Assembly (NCBI GenBank): GCA_017648525.1
Contig: JAGCIP010000151.1
Span: 1 to 6,651 of the forward strand
Length of the DNA: 6,651 nt
Reading direction: 5' to 3'
Source: Clostridia bacterium
GTDB lineage: Bacteria; Bacillota; Clostridia; Christensenellales; Borkfalkiaceae
Shown here: positions 4,676 to 6,651 of the stretch, piece by piece
Numbering within the stretch: position 1 is the first letter of the stretch
How the letters are laid out: the number at the start of each line of letters is the position of its first letter
Made by a program: the position numbers and the translations under genes
Notes under the pieces: model-generated
The model's input: only the letters and a program-made list of their open reading frames with translations
Databases searched by the model: none
Told to the model about the DNA's origin: nothing

Positions 4676-6651
4676 ATGGAAAAATGGTATAAAGGGATAT
4701 ATCGTAGAAATTTAGTAGATATGCATATAGCAGATTGGAGTGATGAATTTTTATCCAAATTTGATGTAGATGATTATTATAAAAATCTCGTAAAAGCAAA
4801 AATACAATCGCCTATGATATATCTTCAATCACACACGGGGTTATGTCATTTTAAAACGCAATCGGGAAAAACTCATGCGTATTTTGATAAAAACCCAAAA
4901 GCATTAAATAAACTCATAGATAAATGCAAAAACGGCGGTATGAAAGTCGTTGGATATTATAGCTTAATTTTCAACAACTGGGCAGCTGAAACTCATCCGG
5001 AGTGGGAAATGGTTTATGCGGACGGAAAAACCTGGCGTGATAATGGGCAAAGATATGGTTTGTGCTGTCCAAACAATTTAGAATACCGTAAATTCGTTAT
5101 TGCTCAAATGAAAGAAATGGCAGTGCTGTTTCCTAATTTAGACGGAATATTTTACGATATGCCATATTGGGAAGTTACTTGTCATTGTGATGCTTGTAAA
5201 GAGCGTTGGAAAAAAGAAGTCGGCGGAGAAATGCCCGAACAATTGGATTGGAAAGACGAAAAGTGGCGCTCTTACGTTAAGAAGCGTCAGCAATGGATGG
5301 CAGAATTTGCAATGTTTATTAGTGAAAAGTCTAAAGAGATTTTACCTTTTGCTACTTGCGAATTGAATTTTGCAGCGGGTATTGCTTGTGACTGGCTTGC
5401 TGGTTCGACAGAGGGAATAAACGAGGCATGTGAATTTACAGGTGGTGATTTGTATGGTGATTTATATAATCACTCGTTTACTTGCAAGTATTATCATACA
5501 ATAACTAAAAATCAACCGTTTGAATATATGACTTGTCGTTGTAATAAAAAACTTCGTGAGCATACCATATCAAAGTCGGAACTTGAATTAGAATCGGAAG
5601 TAATGCTTACTGCGGCACATCACGGCGCATCACTTATTATTGACGCTATTAACCCAGACGGAACGCTAGATGAAAGAGCCTATGATAGATTATGCAAAGT
5701 TTTTGAAAAACAAATACCTTATGAACATTACATGGATAAAGGCGATTTGTTTGCAGAAGTAGCAATATATTTTGACAGCACAACTCAATTTTCGTCAGAC
5801 GGAAAAGCGTATAACAAAGAGTGTGCTTTGAGAGCAGCAAGAACGCTTATCGAAGAACATATTCCATTTAAACTTATTGCAAATGGAAGTTTAAAAGATT
5901 TACAACGATATAAACTGATTATCGCCCCTGCATTAGAAGATTTTAATAATCCTGAAATATTAAAATTTGTTGACTACGTTAAACAAGGTGGAGCACTATA
6001 TTTGTCAGGGAAATCTGATAGTAGATTGATAAAAGAATTTTTTGACGGGGAAATTATAGGCGAAACATTTGGGGAAAGTCCATATAAACACGTGTATAAA
6101 GGTTATGATGAAGTACAAGCATACGTTGAGCCAATAGATAATGACTATAACGAAATATTTGGTGAGTTTAATGCGGAATATCCATTGCCTATAACCTATA
6201 AATTACCGATAGCAAAATTTAATAACGGAGAAGTAAAGGCAAAAATAGTTCTACCACTTACGGACCCTGATGATAATAGTATTTTTGCTTCAATTCACTC
6301 AAATCCTCCTGCAAAGCACACAGAAAATCCAGCGTTAGTAGAAGTAAATTACGGAAAAGGTAAAGTTATTTGGTCGGGTGCAACTATTGAAAATGATGAA
6401 AGAGAAAATTTCAAATATATATTTGTAAATATTGTCAAAAGAAATATCGAGCAAAAAATACAAGTTGATACAAGCAAATACGTTGAGATGATTTTGTTTA
6501 AGGATAATGACGATTATTATTTGAACTTATTCGACCTTAATTTTGCACAAGATTTAGTGGAAAGAAAGTTTACGGTAAAAATTGAAAAAGGTTATGAACT
6601 TTTTGACCTGCTTACCGATAAAGTTGTATCTAATAGAGAAGGTGCTTTCTA
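4676..6651 (+). CDS. GHL6/GH151-like glycoside hydrolase with trimerisation-like domain (3' end outside window)
   Basis: I translated 658 uninterrupted codons, ending in the first two bases (TA) of the next codon at the right edge. TAAGGAG (4659-4665) lies 10 bases before the ATG. No signal peptide is present, so it probably acts in the cytoplasm. The N-terminal catalytic barrel (about 1-340) begins with VDMHIADW (14-21) and has QSHTG (51-55), YYSLIFNNWA (94-103) and HPEW (107-110). DGIFYDMPYW (156-165) carries candidate acidic catalytic residues Asp156 and Asp161, followed by a CHCDAC cluster (169-174). Further on come STEGINE (244-250), GDLYGD (257-262), MTCRC (285-289) and HHGASLIIDAINPDG (315-329). 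Residues about 357-580 resemble the Rossmann-like beta-galactosidase trimerisation domain (LIIAP, 414-418; YVKQGGALYLSG, 434-445). A C-terminal beta domain starts near 600. Characterised GH151 enzymes are alpha-L-fucosidases; that activity here is inference, and the wider family may hold other specificities. DLLTDKVVSNREGAF suggests roughly 20-30 residues are missing. Confidence 0.75.
   Translation, partial: MEKWYKGIYRRNLVDMHIADWSDEFLSKFDVDDYYKNLVKAKIQSPMIYLQSHTGLCHFKTQSGKTHAYFDKNPKALNKLIDKCKNGGMKVVGYYSLIFNNWAAETHPEWEMVYADGKTWRDNGQRYGLCCPNNLEYRKFVIAQMKEMAVLFPNLDGIFYDMPYWEVTCHCDACKERWKKEVGGEMPEQLDWKDEKWRSYVKKRQQWMAEFAMFISEKSKEILPFATCELNFAAGIACDWLAGSTEGINEACEFTGGDLYGDLYNHSFTCKYYHTITKNQPFEYMTCRCNKKLREHTISKSELELESEVMLTAAHHGASLIIDAINPDGTLDERAYDRLCKVFEKQIPYEHYMDKGDLFAEVAIYFDSTTQFSSDGKAYNKECALRAARTLIEEHIPFKLIANGSLKDLQRYKLIIAPALEDFNNPEILKFVDYVKQGGALYLSGKSDSRLIKEFFDGEIIGETFGESPYKHVYKGYDEVQAYVEPIDNDYNEIFGEFNAEYPLPITYKLPIAKFNNGEVKAKIVLPLTDPDDNSIFASIHSNPPAKHTENPALVEVNYGKGKVIWSGATIENDERENFKYIFVNIVKRNIEQKIQVDTSKYVEMILFKDNDDYYLNLFDLNFAQDLVERKFTVKIEKGYELFDLLTDKVVSNREGAF

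Noticed and set aside
4570..4758. 62-codon minus-strand frame across the glycosidase start
   Set aside because: It is antisense to the leader and first codons of the glycosidase gene and has no recognisable family features.

Overview
The window is AT-rich throughout. Its genes use standard-code start codons, strong purine-rich Shine-Dalgarno sites and TAA stops. The protein families suggest a low-GC Gram-positive bacterium, most likely an uncultured gut-type clostridial or related Firmicutes lineage. That assignment is inferred from composition and gene families; the window holds no taxonomic marker.

Layout from left to right: (1) the 3' end of a gene entering from the left edge, read to a TAA at 316-318. 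The same frame then continues for 51 more codons to a second TAA at 472-474 and looks like the natural C-terminal tail of the same protein. (2) A 436-residue MFS transporter (504-1814). (3) A 495-residue protein of the neutral/alkaline ceramidase-like metal-hydrolase fold (1862-3349). These three are co-directional with gaps of 29 and 47 bases, so probably one operon. (4) A perfect 15-bp stem (3405-3444) that can end transcription from both sides and contains the stop codon of (5), a convergent AraC-family regulator (4341 down to 3439). (6) A 334-base divergent intergenic region with recognisable promoter elements and several repeats. (7) The start and most of a glycoside hydrolase-like protein (4676 to the right edge, 658 codons seen, not finished), resembling GHL6/GH151-type enzymes with a beta-galactosidase trimerisation-like domain.

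Together this looks like a carbohydrate or glycoconjugate utilisation locus. An AraC sensor-regulator sits back-to-back with a probably intracellular glycosidase, and a neighbouring operon supplies an importer, a second probable carbohydrate-active enzyme (possibly broken) and an amide-hydrolase-like enzyme. None of the two enzymes whose N-termini are visible has a signal peptide, so processing is probably cytoplasmic after uptake. The substrate cannot be read from sequence; a fucosylated or N-acylated glycoconjugate is a hypothesis only.

The points most worth a second look are the in-frame stop in the first gene, an apparent His-to-Cys change at a zinc-ligand position in the ceramidase-like protein, and a 14-base element repeated in inverted orientation over the -10 regions of both divergent promoters. 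No mobile element, CRISPR array, tRNA or rRNA was seen.
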